A DNA stretch of 64,000 nucleotides. It comes from Aplectana chamaeleonis (lineage: Eukaryota > Nematoda > Chromadorea > Rhabditida > Cosmocercidae). A model generated the notes under the pieces. It was given only the letters and a program-made list of their open reading frames with translations, was not told the DNA's origin and did no database searches. Shown piece after piece: positions 35,401-46,384 of this stretch; within the stretch, counting starts at the first letter, position 1; each line of letters starts with the position of its first letter. The position numbers and the translations under genes were made by a program. The stretch spans positions 868,001 through 932,000 of the forward strand of contig JAPDOI010000145.1 in assembly GCA_029168955.1 (NCBI GenBank), in the 5' to 3' direction.

Positions 35401-36199
35401 GGGTGGGAATCTCCTGAGCCATAAAATTTTTTCAAATTTGTGCTCGTTCCTCTTCAACCTCGAATCACTTCTCTGCGAGAAAAGTGATAGGACTGTGCAC
35501 TGCTACATATGTGACATAGAGGCAGATTTACAAAGTCTAGGATAGTCCACCCAATACTCCCTAATACGACCTACTTCAATGGAAACCTAAAAAACCCCAT
35601 ATGCAACAGCTTTGGTGGTCAGACACATCACCACTCTCATCATTATACATGAGGATAAGGATAAGGGTTAGGAGTTGCTGGATTCGCGTTGGCCTTCGTT
35701 AAAACAGGTCAGACCACGGCTACTTTCTATTTCCAATAACGCGAACCTTACGGTAAACCCGAAGCCCCGCCCACTTTACAAAGTAACTCGTGGTGATCCC
35801 TCAGCTTCATGCACGTTCTAGGCGTCACTTTAATAGCTAGTGTGGTCCCACCTCGATTTATAACGAAGGTAGCTTAAAGGACTAAGTACGCAACAGCTAG
35901 GGCGGTCCCACCACGAACAACAACGAAGTTAGCTCAAAGGACTCAATATACAACGGCTAGGGTGGTCCCAACACGATCGCAATGGTGTGCGCGCTTTTCC
36001 TAAATCCCACTCACTTTCCGCGACTTTCTTTGTGTATTGTTGAAACAAAAACGCGCTCCGACTGAAGGTGTCAAAATTTGCGGGAAATTTGAACGCCGGT
36101 CAAACAGACGTTGGTCGGACGTGCCAGACATTCGGACAGAAACACCACGCCGCTTATAATATGTAGGATAATCTGTAAGATCTTTCGTTTTTTTTTCTC

Positions 36200-37930
36200 A
36201 TAACCCTTCTCCCGCAGGGGATATGTCGATCTCAGCAGCAGCGCTGGGTCGACCCATCAAAAAAGAGACCTCATTGAGGTGCATTCATATCTACAACGGC
36301 TGGTTCATCTTTGATTATATCCATTGATCTTCGGCACAGTTGAAGGAAATGATGCCGGCGCTACGGTCTGTCTCATGCCCACCCTGAGTGGCCTCGTATC
36401 TTGCACGAGTTTGCAAGGGCCGTTCAACACAGGCTTCGGTCACTAGTGATTGTGAGTCTCCAAAAAACATTTCTTGACCCAGAATTTCTCTATACCTTGA
36501 TCAAGAATTGATTTTCACTCGTTTTCATGACTGTAGAGATGTGAATCAGGCGTGATGATCTGTTTATCTCGTTTCGAAAGGGAAATTGTGACTTTCTCTG
36601 TACAAAAAGTTATATTACATATTCCAAGAATGAAGTTCTCTTCAAATTATTCTTAAGTCGCTAAAATTCGCACTGTTTAGAGAATTTTTCAGGGTTAAAC
36701 GAAATTCAAATCAGAGTATTCATCATTTATTGATCTCTCTGTAAACGGTGATTTATTTTCTTCCAAGAAACAACGATTTTAGAATTTCTTGAAAATTTTA
36801 TCTTCTTTCTAAATTATTGGAAAGTTGTTTTCGAGAACTGTCGGCTTTGAATTCTGTGAGCATTGTGCCTTTCGTGAAGAAAAGGTACATATTCCCCATT
36901 TTGCTTAATTTTTGGCAAACCACCGCCGCTCAGCATTTGAAAAATACAAGTGTTCGTCCAAAACCAGAACAATTACTATTTTCTATGGAAAATGTGAGTA
37001 CAGTTTGAGCTCATGGAAACGCATTTCAGAGTGAGAAGGTAATTTTTTAAAATTTCCGACTTACACCTTCCAAATTTGAAAAAAAGACAAAATGTTGCAA
37101 ATTTCGAAGAACACGCTAAATAAATCATTTTACAAGTGTCGAAAACCTCTCAAATTTTTGGCCGGTTTCACACTACAACCTTCCGATGGGAATAACGAAT
37201 CATCCCTTTTTCCAGAAAAATTCATCAGTTTTTAGCCGAGCTGTACCGTTCAAATTGCTCGCAAGGAACTACTTTTCTCGAGGGTGCCATTTTGAATTAA
37301 CAGTTTTTCAAGAGTGAAACTGAGTTTGATTTATAATCAGTAGAATACCAAAGTTTTTTTAAAGATTCATTGCAACGAAAATGTGAATCTTGCATAAAAG
37401 TACCACGTTTGAAGAGGTCGCGCGCTGATAAAAGTAAGCTCTCCGGATTGGCCGCCACCGCACGTTTAGCCAGTGGTAGAGTCATGGAAGGGTCAACAGT
37501 TGGATATGAACTGGATGTGTTGAATAATGGCTTCGAGCAGTTGGCAGTTAGTAGCATCAGGTCGCGACGATTTGGCGATTGGATGGCAGCGTGTCTTGGT
37601 CAACGGCGAGCGGGCAGCGCCTGGTCTTTAACTCGAAGACAAACTGGCATTAAATTGGCAAACTTTTGCTGCAGACTCATGGGTAAGAGTCGTTTGACTT
37701 CAACCCCTCTATTGTTTTTGCAAGCAACAGATATTTGTGCAGTCGACCTGGTAACAGGACTGTCGAACAAGTGTACAGCGGGGAAGGTGTGGAGAAACCA
37801 TTCAGATGCACTCACTGATCCGAAAATTTGAAAACACGCAATGTCGAAAAAAACGGCTACAAACGATCACAAAAAGACCTGTGCGGCTCTAAACCTGAGT
37901 GTTCCTCTCACGCCACGCCCGTTCCTTAGG
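36200..37930. other. No gene recognised
   Basis: A 153-codon open frame at 37370-37831 (+) has no recognisable motif, and I do not call it a gene. The rest is AT-rich. No strong repeat was found apart from the element borders on each side. Confidence 0.4.
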
Positions 37931-37939
37931 TAGACAGGG

Positions 37940-39430
37940 ACATCACCCTCCCTATGGCAAATGCGAAGAGCTTGTGAGAAAGACCATTCTGCATGTCTGC
38001 CCATGAATCCTCCTCAATGAGAAAGTTCTTGAATGTGTCGACGATGTCTTAAAACTTTCGCTTTCTGTTTCTACTAACGAGAAGTGGGAAAGTTACGGGT
38101 GTGTAGGAGAGTGAGATAATTCTCATCAGAAATATTGATATCGGTGTCGGAAGTTCCGTCTGTCAACAGAGAGAAGGAAACGTAGTTTTTTATTGAACAT
38201 TTCGGCAAATCGAACTTCATGTGCTGTGCAAATTCTTGACCATACGTTTGGCAGATGAAAGAACGTCATGCGATTCAGCAGGCATCGGACTTCATTGCCA
38301 TTACAATAAGAGGATTGTTTAGCGAACGCTAGACTTTCCTAAGCAGCGATACCACATACGAGATAGGATCGAAAGCTTAGTTCGAAGTCATCGTACGTGC
38401 TTTGAAAATTTTCAGCGTTCTGCGCTAAAACATGAGCTTGACACGGCTTTCTATTTGAACGCCGCCTCACCCCTCGTGAAATTTATCCGAAGCTTTCAAA
38501 TTCTCAGCATTGCAAGTTCTATCTCGTCCTGCTAGGTCCTACAGCGTTGTCGCAAGATTCAGCTATTGAGCTCTCATTATGTGAACGACCTCATACTCTT
38601 TCCACTCCATTTTTTGCACCCTTTGCATAAGGTCTGCAAATATTTGTTGCATCAGATCGGAGCTTTTCATGCCTCTTCTGTGGCAGATCGTGACCAAAAA
38701 TTCTGAGTTGGTAGCGAAACTTAAACTATTGTTTGGTTCACATAAAACCTCAAACCTCTGGGTGCTGAAGCTCTTAGAGGAGGAAAAATATTGCGAAAAA
38801 TAACACACAAATGCCATTTCTTGCTCCGCAACTTTAGAAAGATAGCACACAACATCTCCGTCATCATTTAATACCTTAGCGCTCGAAGATTCGAAACAAG
38901 TTCAAAATCGTGCAAGCCGAAAGAAAGCGAGTCTGGAAATGGCCGATTGTCAGTTTCAGAAAAAAGTACCCAGAACGAGGATACCAATCGACTGGAATAC
39001 TCCAAAAATCATTTCTATAGAGATGAAAAAATAACTTTTTTCAAAAACTGAACTTCGACTGTCACCCCTCCGGACATTGAAAAAATCGGCCAAAAAATCG
39101 GACAAGGGTCGTCTATATACATGACCTAGTGCAAGAATGGAAACTGTAGACAAATGCTAGAAAATGTTAATGTTCGGAGATGAGCTCATAAAATCGATTT
39201 TGAGCAAAGTTATGGCCGTTCAAACGGTGGCCCGAAAGCTCCACCGGACCACCGTGGCCAAAAACGGAGGGCGAAGATTTTTCCAATTTCTGAGGTCCTT
39301 TTCAGCTACCCAACTGGCTGAAGTTTTTCAATATCGGCAGCGCATGAAACGCTATTCATCTCTTTTGAAATGGTGAGGCCCCAAAAATCGGAAAAAACAT
39401 CCAAAATGAAAATAGTCAGTAACGTCTACC
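37940..39430 (-). mobile_element. hAT-like repeat, copy 1 (minus orientation)
   Basis: Read on the minus strand, this matches in order 39836-40125 and 49279-50430 on the + strand. Landmarks are TAAAATCGATTTTGAG/its inverse, CACTAGGTCATGTATATAGA, TGCAAAGGGTGCAAAAAA and TTCATGGGCAGACAT. It is therefore a second, rearranged copy of the repeat that carries the hAT-like transposase relic. This copy has no continuous coding frame. The central part of 38100-38560 is only weakly matched. Confidence 0.68.
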
Positions 39431-39539
39431 AATTTCCTAACTTTTCCTAGAGGGTCGTTTTTTAGCTGGGAAAATGTCCCTCTCAAGGGGGGGGGTCGTT
39501 GTTCACGACGACCCGGACCACCGCTGTGCCTGACCCTGG

Positions 39540-39835
39540 GACCACCGCACCTTTCAACGGCCATAACTCGGCTCAAAATCGATTTTATGGGCCCATCTCC
39601 GGACGGTAACATTTTCTATCATCTGTCTGCAATTACCACTCTTGCACTAGGTCATGTATACAGACGACCCTTTTTCGAATTTTTGACCAATTTTTTCTGT
39701 CCAGAGAGGGGTAGGGGAAGTTCAGTTTTTGGAAATAGTTATTTTTTCACTTATCTAGAAATGATTTTTAGAACATTTCCAGTCGATTGGTACCCTCGTT
39801 CCGGGTACTTTTTTTTGAAACTGACATTCGGCTAC
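39540..39835 (+). mobile_element. hAT-like repeat, copy 2 (partial, plus orientation)
   Basis: Holds the segment with AAAATCGATTTTATGGGCCC, ACTAGGTCATGTATACAGAC and GTACCCTCGTTCCGGGTAC. It is matched directly by 49279-49480 and inverted by 38945-39230. It shows the uninterrupted sequence at the site where the minus-strand LINE entered copy 3 (GTCTGCAATTACCACTCTTG). Confidence 0.7.
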
Positions 39836-40128
39836 TACATGACTCGTTTCATTTTGGAGGTTTTTTCAATTTTTGAAGCCTCACCATTCCAAAGGGATGA
39901 ATAGCGTTTCATGCGCTGCCGATATTGAAAAACTTCAGCCAGTTGGGTAGCTGAAAAGCACTACAGAAATCGGAAAAATCTTAACTCTCCGTTTTTGGCC
40001 ATGGTGGTCCGGTGGAGCTTTTGAACCACCGTGGGACCACCGCACCTTTAACCGGCAATAACTCGGCTCAAAATCGATTTTATGGCTCATCTCCGGATGG
40101 TAACATTTTTCACACATGTCTACAATTA
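39836..40128 (+). mobile_element. hAT-like repeat, copy 3, left part
   Basis: An inverted match to 39145-39430, with TTTCATGCGCTGCCGATATT and TCAGCCAGTTGGGTAGCTG. It ends at ACAATTA, where the LINE 3' tail begins. The copy continues at 49279 with TTACCACTCTTGCACTAGG. Joining these two sides reproduces the order seen in copy 2. Confidence 0.75.
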
Positions 40129-40408
40129 TTTATTCATTCATTCATTCATTCAACGACTTTATTGTGAAAATAAAGAAACATACATATACACGTATGTGAA
40201 TGAGATTCTTTGTTAAAGTAAATAAAAGATGCATAACATTGGCAGAAGTGAGAAGGGGACAAAATATGAATTTTTTTGCAGAGGAATTTTTTTACCATTC
40301 GAATGACATCTTGTCTCAAGACACTTGAGGCCACCGCTTCTGGGACAAAGAAAAGCACAACAAGCTGGAAAAACCCGTCACATTAGATTATTAGTAATAC
40401 CCTTTTAT

Positions 40409-40866
40409 TCAGAGTGGACGCTCACTCGTTCCTTGTAATGACCTGAGATCGTACTTGGATAGTCTACTTCGAAAGATCGAAAAGTTTCCGGATTCAGCGA
40501 TTTCTGCCGGCAAATTGTTCCAAGTTCTGACAACCCTGAACGCAAAGAAATTCAATATGCTGCCTTTAGAGATGAATTTCCGTTCAAGTTGGAATCCATG
40601 TTTGCGAGAACGGCCATGGTGGCGAGTAAACACGAAAAGGCTGTCAAAGGGAATGTCGCAAAAACCATACACAATCTTATAGCACAGATGCAAATCAAAT
40701 TCAGCTCCGCGATATCGTAGGGTATTTACCCTAGTATATCCAAACGAGCTGCGTAATCTGGAACTTCTCTGTTTGGGAATACTTTGGTGAACACACGTCT
40801 AGAGTATCGATTTTGCACATTTTCAATGATCTCATTATCTTCCACTGTGGAAGGTGACCAAACCTG
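40409..40866 (-). pseudogene. CR1-like LINE ORF2, C-terminal part
   Basis: The minus-strand frame from about 40866 reads QVWSPSTVEDNEIIENVQNR and then YSRRVFTKVF. After frame changes it reads LNFFAFRVVRTWNNLPAEIA and FRSRLSKYD, the conserved end of CR1/L2-type ORF2 (the F-S-x-R-V-V-x-x-W-N-x-L-P motif). It stops near 40409, followed by a 3' UTR with a polyadenylation-like AATAAAG on the minus strand and the TGAA tail. Confidence 0.8.
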
Positions 40867-40872
40867 AGTACT

Positions 40873-41651
40873 GGGCCCGTAGTAAACCCCCCGTACGCTG
40901 AGGTGAGCTCACTGCACGCGATCAACTTACGCAGGGAGGCAGGGCCGCATTCATCACGCCGTCGCATGGTTTGCGATGGCAGGTCTCCCTGCGGGCGGAA
41001 ATGGTGGCCACCCGGCTGGTTCGACGCACTAGGAGTGCGATGAGGGTCACCTCCGCGCTTGCGCGCAGTTGCTGGGGCAAGTAGAAATAGCGTGGGTTGC
41101 GCGAAGACGCAGCGCGGGTGTCATTTGAGAGTCGTAAGTTGCCCCTCTGCAACTTACGGGGCTCGAATGACGGTCGTCGCAGTCCGCATATTGGCGTTCC
41201 ACATCCACGCACAGTACGCCAAAATCATCCCCGAAATCGATTCTCTCAGAAATTTCTCGTCGTCTCTCCCTTAGGAGCTTGAACTTGCGTCATGCCATTT
41301 GTTAGCTCCCGATCATCCCACTGCGCCAGTGAGCTCGTTGTTTGATCAGTTTTACACTCCTTAGTAAAGTGCTCGCATAGCAATTTATTCGCAAAAGCTT
41401 TCACACTCCGTGGGAACCGAACCTTGGTCGTGCTCGTCAATCTTCACCGATAGCCACTAGGCAACAACCCAACGGTTCATTCCTTCCACGTTGTTCCTAT
41501 TCCGCAACTGACCTTTCTCACTGAAAAGGCCACCTCTTGCATGCCATTGATTGCTAATCTTACTGTCGGCCAACTGCACAGGTGCGCCGATTCACTTCAG
41601 CGCGCGGTTGTCATATCATCTCAGCGCAGATGGGGGGTTTACTACGGGCCC
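40873..41651. mobile_element. 779-bp element with 20-bp terminal inverted repeats
   Basis: Ends are GGGCCCGTAGTAAACCCCCC and its exact inverse. AGTACT is present on both sides (40867-40872 and 41652-41657). It interrupts the LINE between LLEY and QVWSPS. The interior is GC-richer than its surroundings and encodes nothing I recognise. AGTACT is itself palindromic, so a 6-bp target duplication is the simplest reading, but a longer inverted repeat cannot be fully excluded. Confidence 0.8.
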
Positions 41652-41657
41652 AGTACT

Positions 41658-41787
41658 CCAGTAGGGGTTGGCAGTAGACGGTGAATGCTTTCTTGTAGTG
41701 AACAAGACAGGGATGTTTCAGGGATCTCAAAATACAGTTAGCTGCTATGGGAATTCCAGGTAAGATTCGAATTAATGAAAACACTTA
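41658..41787 (-). pseudogene. CR1-like LINE ORF2, thumb fragment
   Basis: On the minus strand, LSVFINSNLTWNSHSS directly continues the IRD at the edge of the right-hand fragment (near 47970). After a frame change it reads ANCILRSLKHPCLVHYKKAF and TVYCQPLLEY, where the 779-bp element intervenes. This short piece proves that both LINE fragments were once one element. Confidence 0.82.
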
Positions 41788-41799
41788 CTCAGACAATGG

Positions 41800-42300
41800 G
41801 ATGGACCGACCGCGGACATGTTCCGTACCGACCGCGGACAGGTTGCGTACCGACAGCGGGATGGGCGACGTTTGGAACGCAATTCGCACGCGGTCGGCAC
41901 GAAAATTAGCGCGGTCGATACGCACGGCCCCGCGGTCAGTACGGAATGCAACGCGGCTAGTACGCAACGCCACGCGGTCGGTACGTCTTGCCACGCGGTC
42001 GGTACGCATCGCCTCGCGGTCGATACGCACTGCAACGCGGTTAGTACGCATTGCCACGCGGTCAGTACGATTGCTTTTCAGATACTGACAGCGGTGGGAG
42101 CGCATAGCGACGCGGTTAGTACGCATTGCCACGCGGTCGGTAGAGATTGCTAAGCGGTCGGTACGCATGAACACGCTGTCGGGACGCATTGCCACGCGGT
42201 CGGTACAAATGTTGCACGTAGGATTGACCGCGGTTAGTACGCACTCAAACGCGGAAGGCCCGATTTTATCATGCGGTCAGTACGAAACATTTTTCAGGAC
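41800..42300. repeat. 21-bp degenerate array, left arm
   Basis: About 20 units of the type ACGCGGTCGGTACGCATTGCC, with substitutions at most positions but a well-kept GCGGT.RGTACG core. Unit spacing is mostly 20-22 bases, two turns of the helix, which suits a series of protein-binding sites. Matched in inverted orientation by the 47280-47955 array. Confidence 0.88.
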
Positions 42301-42591
42301 GGCCGCTATTAGTACGCATTCACGTGCGACAGGTATTCATTGCTTCCAATCAAATGGCGCTCGTTCAAAACGCATTAATACCCGGATGCAGGGTCTGTGA
42401 AAAGAAAAAATTGGTTTTCATCACGAAGGTCAGTATCTGGTCCCAAATAATGGGAAATAAGCAAACGTTGGAAGTAGGGGTGGGGCTCGGGGTAACGCAC
42501 GAACAAGTTAAAACAGCCCAACACCGCTAGCTTTCAAACAGCAAAGGACGAGCTTTTTCAATCAACAGCATCTAAAGTCTAGTTTGCTTAA

Positions 42592-43087
42592 AGGCAGCAG
42601 ACACGCTCAAAAATGGTATCGATTTTATGACATAAATCAAAGGTTTGGAGCTGGTTGTGTTGGGAACTGACGAAAAAACGGACGAAAACTGTGTGAAAAT
42701 AGAAGAATAACGGTTATTTTGTTATCAGGTAAAAGTGGACGAGTTTTACGGCGCGCGGTTGAAACAGCGAATATTAGCAACAAGACGGTAGAAGTAGACA
42801 AGCCGATATACTCTTACAGCCCATACTGAAAAGTTCACCTTCTTGGAAGCATCAAAAACCATCCAAAGTGACCGTATTAGTACTATCAGTCTGGACGAAT
42901 TTGTATTTTGAGGCGCGGTTGCAGAAGCTCAGGGGCGGGGTTGCAGAAATTTTTCGATTTGTATTGCTGACATTTAGTAGTTTTGACTCGTTTTTGACGC
43001 TTCCAACGGCGTGAGCAGTTTACTAGGAGCCATGCGACTTTAGAAACGTAGTTATCTCAACAACTTTTTCAAGCGTGTGTGCTGCCT
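42592..43087. mobile_element. TTAA-flanked non-autonomous element, family B, copy 1
   Basis: Ends AGGCAGCAGACACGCTC and the inverse of AGGCAGCACACACGCTT, with TTAA at 42588-42591 and 43088-43091. Internal landmarks GGTATCGATTTTATGACATA and AGTTTTGACTCGTTTTTGAC are shared with 51496-51909. No open frame is conserved. Length 496 bp; the other copy lacks about 80 bp. Confidence 0.9.
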
Positions 43088-43099
43088 TTAAATGAGCCT

Positions 43100-43900
43100 G
43101 GGCGGAGCAAGCAGAGGAGCGGTCGGTCATGGCAAAATAAGGATATCTTGACATGATAAACCCAATACGCCATACTTCAACCGGCTCTAAATGAGGGAGC
43201 TAGGTCCCTTTCAGAATTGGATGAAAAAATCGCCATAACCCGCCGTGGCCAACACGGTCGAAACGTATGAAAAGCATGGACGATGGAGGTTGCAGAAAAC
43301 ACTCGGGGTCGTACTCGCCATCAACCCGCCGGGAAGTAGAAGGAAATATAAGGTGAAATTTCAGAACGGAATGCGCGCTCCACGGCCACCTCTCGCCTCC
43401 CTTGGCTTCCCTCGCGACCGCCGGAGTTTTTCGCATCGGATCGCTGGAGAGTACTCGCTTCTCGATAAAACCTTTATCTTTCCGCGGTGATATCGCTACG
43501 TAACACAGTTTGCATTCCCATAATACACAGTGTAAGATGGATTGATCTGTTCCTCTGCCGCGCGCGGTATCAACCCTTCCGTTTCCCTTCGACTTCCCTC
43601 GGCGGGTTGTTGGCGAATACGTTTTTTCCACCCCACCTCATTCATGTCTTTCGTGATTATCGACCGGGCTGGCTACGGCGATCGGCCAACTATGATCGAG
43701 GCCCTAGCCGTTTCAAGCCTACCGCGTGTTTAGCTCAAAATCGCCCCCGCCACGATCCAGGTGGAGAGGTTTGGTTTTGTTAATTTCATGTTAATGAAAA
43801 ACAAGGTGCACACCCACGCCGCTTCGTGGCGTACTTGTAGGCGTGTATTATGACGCATCGAATGATCGAATCGTTGCCAAATGAGTGCTTAGGTATTATC
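43100..43900. other. No gene recognised
   Basis: Contains open frames on both strands around 43200-43780, with no motif I recognise. The fragment 43090-43200 (GAGCCTGGGCGGAGCAAGCA, GCGGTCGGTCA) resembles 31100-31215 (GAAGTAAGCAGCGGAGCGGT, AACCCGATAAGCC), so this is another dispersed repeat. Confidence 0.4.
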
Positions 43901-43919
43901 GTTCCTCGAAACCCAGTCC

Positions 43920-44130
43920 GGTCCCCCACACTTTCCCCTGCGTCGGGGCACCCCCAGTTGGGTCCAACACACTTTCGCGGCGCTTGGCGCACTCTCAGTT
44001 GGGTCCAACACACTTTCTCCGGTGCTAGGCGTACCCCCAGTCGGGTCCCGCACACCTTCCCCGGCCCCTGGTGAACTCTCAGTTGGGTCCCGTACACCCT
44101 CCCCGGCGCTTGGTGCACTCCTGAGTCCCG
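43920..44130. repeat. Roughly 45-bp degenerate tandem repeat
   Basis: About four to five units containing CTCAGTTGGGTCC, CACACTTTC and GGCGCTTGG. Period is near 44-46 bases. Open frames across it on both strands (RVYGTQLRVHQ-type repeats) are artefacts of the period. Confidence 0.8.
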
Positions 44131-44699
44131 CACATTCTCTGGTCATCGGTCAACGATCTCTGGTCAACTCTTAGCCGTTCATTATTATGTATGATAACTA
44201 TGTTTGGCGTTGGGAGGCCAGCCGCGTTAAATCGTTTTGCCTTGCTTGCAAGTCTTTTCTCTCGTAAAATTCACTTATTTTTACACCATTGGTGTCCAGA
44301 TGTTCACCTTCATGATGGAAACTCAGTACTCTTTTTATCACGAACGCTTCGTTCAGGCATTAATGCGCGCCATTCTAATGGGAGCAATGCATAACTGCTG
44401 CGTGCTTACCAACCGTTGTCATTTTTCAAATAAAACTTTCGTGTTAGGAGGAATTTAACTACATTCCTTCAGCCTAAGATGACATTCATTGTATGTATTT
44501 TACAATATTCCGTTTCAACTCTCGCACTTCCTTCCTTTGTCTTTTTCCTTATCCTTCTATAAAAAATTCAATGTGTTAGTCGCGTTGTGAGCTGTGTGTT
44601 AGTATCCGTGTGTTCTAATTAACGAATCCTCATGGGATCGAACGTTCTCGTTGATAGTGATTGTGGACCCTTTTCGATGGCATACGCCAGCTGTTGAAA

Positions 44700-44880
44700 T
44701 TGATTGTACTGTCGTTATCGGGCTGAAATTCCGCTCCACGATTGCGACGAATCGCTGTTTCAGCACGCAGCACAATTATAATCGTGCTGGGAGAAGGGGT
44801 AATTGTGTCGGGACCCGCTAGTCCAGCACGATTATTGTCGTGCCGCCACCGCGTCTGTCCGCAACTGTCCGCTAATAAAC
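44700..44880. mobile_element. Diverged MITE of the TGTCGTT/GGTCCGC group
   Basis: Inner inverted pair CAGCACAATTATAATCGTGC / GCACGATTATTGTCGTGC. Outer sequences TGTCGTTATCGGGCTGAAAT and CCGCGTCTGTCCGCAA are related to the better-preserved element at 45186-45376. Ends are approximate. Confidence 0.55.
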
Positions 44881-45185
44881 TCGCTCTACTCTGCAAAGAA
44901 AATTTTCATTTGATTCCACGTGAACAGACATTTGTCGATGAGTTCCGCAAAATTCGAAACCATCAAATTTTGAATATTATTGCTGAATCATTCATAGTCA
45001 TTACTACACCAAATAGAACAATAAGATGAAGAATAGCGTAAATCAGAAGGGCAAGACGATCGAGATCAAGACAAAGAGCAAGAAATCGTAAAAGATCGAG
45101 ATCAGTAAACAGAAGGCAAAAAGAGAAATATCGCAATAAAATGCCAAATAAATAATTGCTTCCAAAAAATCAATGATTAAGTAGT

Positions 45186-45376
45186 GTCGTTTTCTGGGCT
45201 GAATTCCGGTCCGCGATTGCGGACTACGACTGTCGCATCATGAGACACGTGATAATCGTGCTGAGAGAAGGGTGAATCGTGACGGGAAAAAGCGGCCCCA
45301 GCACGGCTAACACGTGTCGTATGATGCAATAACCGTAGTCCGCAAATGTGGACCGGAATCTGATCCAGAGAACGAC
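45186..45376. mobile_element. MITE with TGTCGTT ends
   Basis: Left TGTCGTTTTCTGGGCTGAAT then CCGGTCCGCGATTGCGGACT; the right end is the inverse, GTCCGCAAATGTGGACCGGA ... GAGAACGACA. Arms also contain ATGAGACACGTGATAATCGT. About 190 bp, no coding capacity, next to the AAATA-rich tract. Confidence 0.72.
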
Positions 45377-45545
45377 AATAAATAAATAAATAAATAAATA
45401 GGTAAACAAATCAATTGACAAATAATTAAATAAATAAGTAAATAAATTAATAAGTAAATGAATAAATAAGTAATTAAATAAAACAGTGATTAAATGAGTA
45501 AATAAAATAGTAAATAAATAAATAAGTAGTTAAACCGAAGAGAAA
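45377..45545. repeat. AAATA/AAATAAGT-rich microsatellite
   Basis: Begins as pure (AATA)n and drifts into ATAAGTAAATAA variants with occasional G and C. It lies directly after the MITE at 45186-45376, whose end may have seeded it. Confidence 0.9.
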
Positions 45546-45702
45546 TATCACATTAACGAAGAGATGAAAACGAGGAGAGGAAAAAAGTATCTGGAGTTGC
45601 AAAGAATGAGAAGAGAGTGGAGGAGATAAAGAAAGAGAGCGATAGGAGAAATTGGAATGTATGAAGGAAAACCCCTGTGATTCGAAGGAAATCGTCATCT
45701 TT

Positions 45703-45926
45703 AGTTGACTTTCTTGGGCACTCCGGTGGAGACGGGAGAAAAAGTTTATGGGGTCGCCACTAGCGTGTATGATAGTGAGGTGATCAAGGAGGTCATAGAG
45801 GTTTTGGGGGACGAAGAACTCGTTAGGTATATCAATTCTGGCCAGTGGAGATTCGAGCATTTATTTGAATCGTGCGTGATTGTGATCAAGGTAGCCTCTC
45901 CCGTGTTATCAACTTTGCTAGCATAA
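45703..45926 (+). other. Protein-like segment, possible exon, unassigned
   Basis: The frame from TTG 45705 reads TPVETGEKVYGVATSVYDSE, VIKEVIEVLGDEELVRYINS and GQWRFEHLFESCVIVIK. There is no ATG, but TTTAG at 45699-45703 could be a splice acceptor and AAG|GTAGCC at about 45891 a donor. The regular acidic-hydrophobic pattern looks like a folded domain. I recognise no family. It lies inside the 6.2-kb foldback, so it might be a captured host exon or part of a lost transposase gene. Minus-strand frames are also open here, which lowers confidence. Confidence 0.35.
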
Positions 45927-46074
45927 TTTTCAATTTTTTTGTGTACAATTGAGCCATTCGGGCTAGGTGACATCACCCACAAAACTTGAGCCAGAGGACT
46001 GCTGTGGGGTCGATCAACTAGCACTTCGGGGTCGATCATCTAACACTTTTTCATTGATTTTTTATACAACCGTC

Positions 46075-46290
46075 GAACAACATGGAAAACATTTTTGGCG
46101 CAAAAATTCTTCAAAAATGACAGTGACGAGCAGATGCAGAAAAACGCCGAAAAACGATTTTGGCGCGAAATTTAAATCAAATTTAACAATGAATTCAGAC
46201 TGGTTTTTCTGTACAAATAAAGGTCTGTCAGAGGCCCTTTCGACAAATCCGTTCACTATACATGCCAAGCAATACAAAAAACATGAAAAA
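46075..46290. repeat. Partial family A-like segment
   Basis: CATGGAAAACATTTTTGGCG, ATGACAGTGACGAG, GATTTTGGCGCGAAATT and CCCTTTCGACAAATCCGTTC match the middle of family A elements in the + orientation, but both terminal repeats are missing. An older, truncated copy beside the intact one at 46385. Confidence 0.6.
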
Positions 46291-46384
46291 ATGTTCAGAT
46301 TTTCGATTTCGATTTTCTTTTTTTTTGAATTTTTCTAGATTTAGATTTTCCTCATAGCTCAAAAATCTTGTGGTGCACAGTTAA

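Larger units (their letters stand above)
33236..36163. mobile_element. 2.9-kb foldback element with tandem repeats in its arms
   Basis: The arms 33236-33545 and 35855-36163 are inverted copies: CATATTATAAGCGGCGTGG at the ends, GGCACGTCCGACCRACGTCT, TTCAGTCGGAVCGCG, and inner 60-bp units containing GGGACCACCCTAGC. The left arm has about five of these 60-bp units (33425-33715) and the right about two (35855-35975). The interior holds GC hairpins (33740-33840), a family A TTAA element (34469-34927) and a degenerate array (34945-35400). No transposase is evident and no target duplication was identified. Confidence 0.78.

Noticed and set aside
37370..37831. 153-codon open frame
   Set aside because: No recognisable motif, domain or splice context, and overlapping minus-strand frames are also open.
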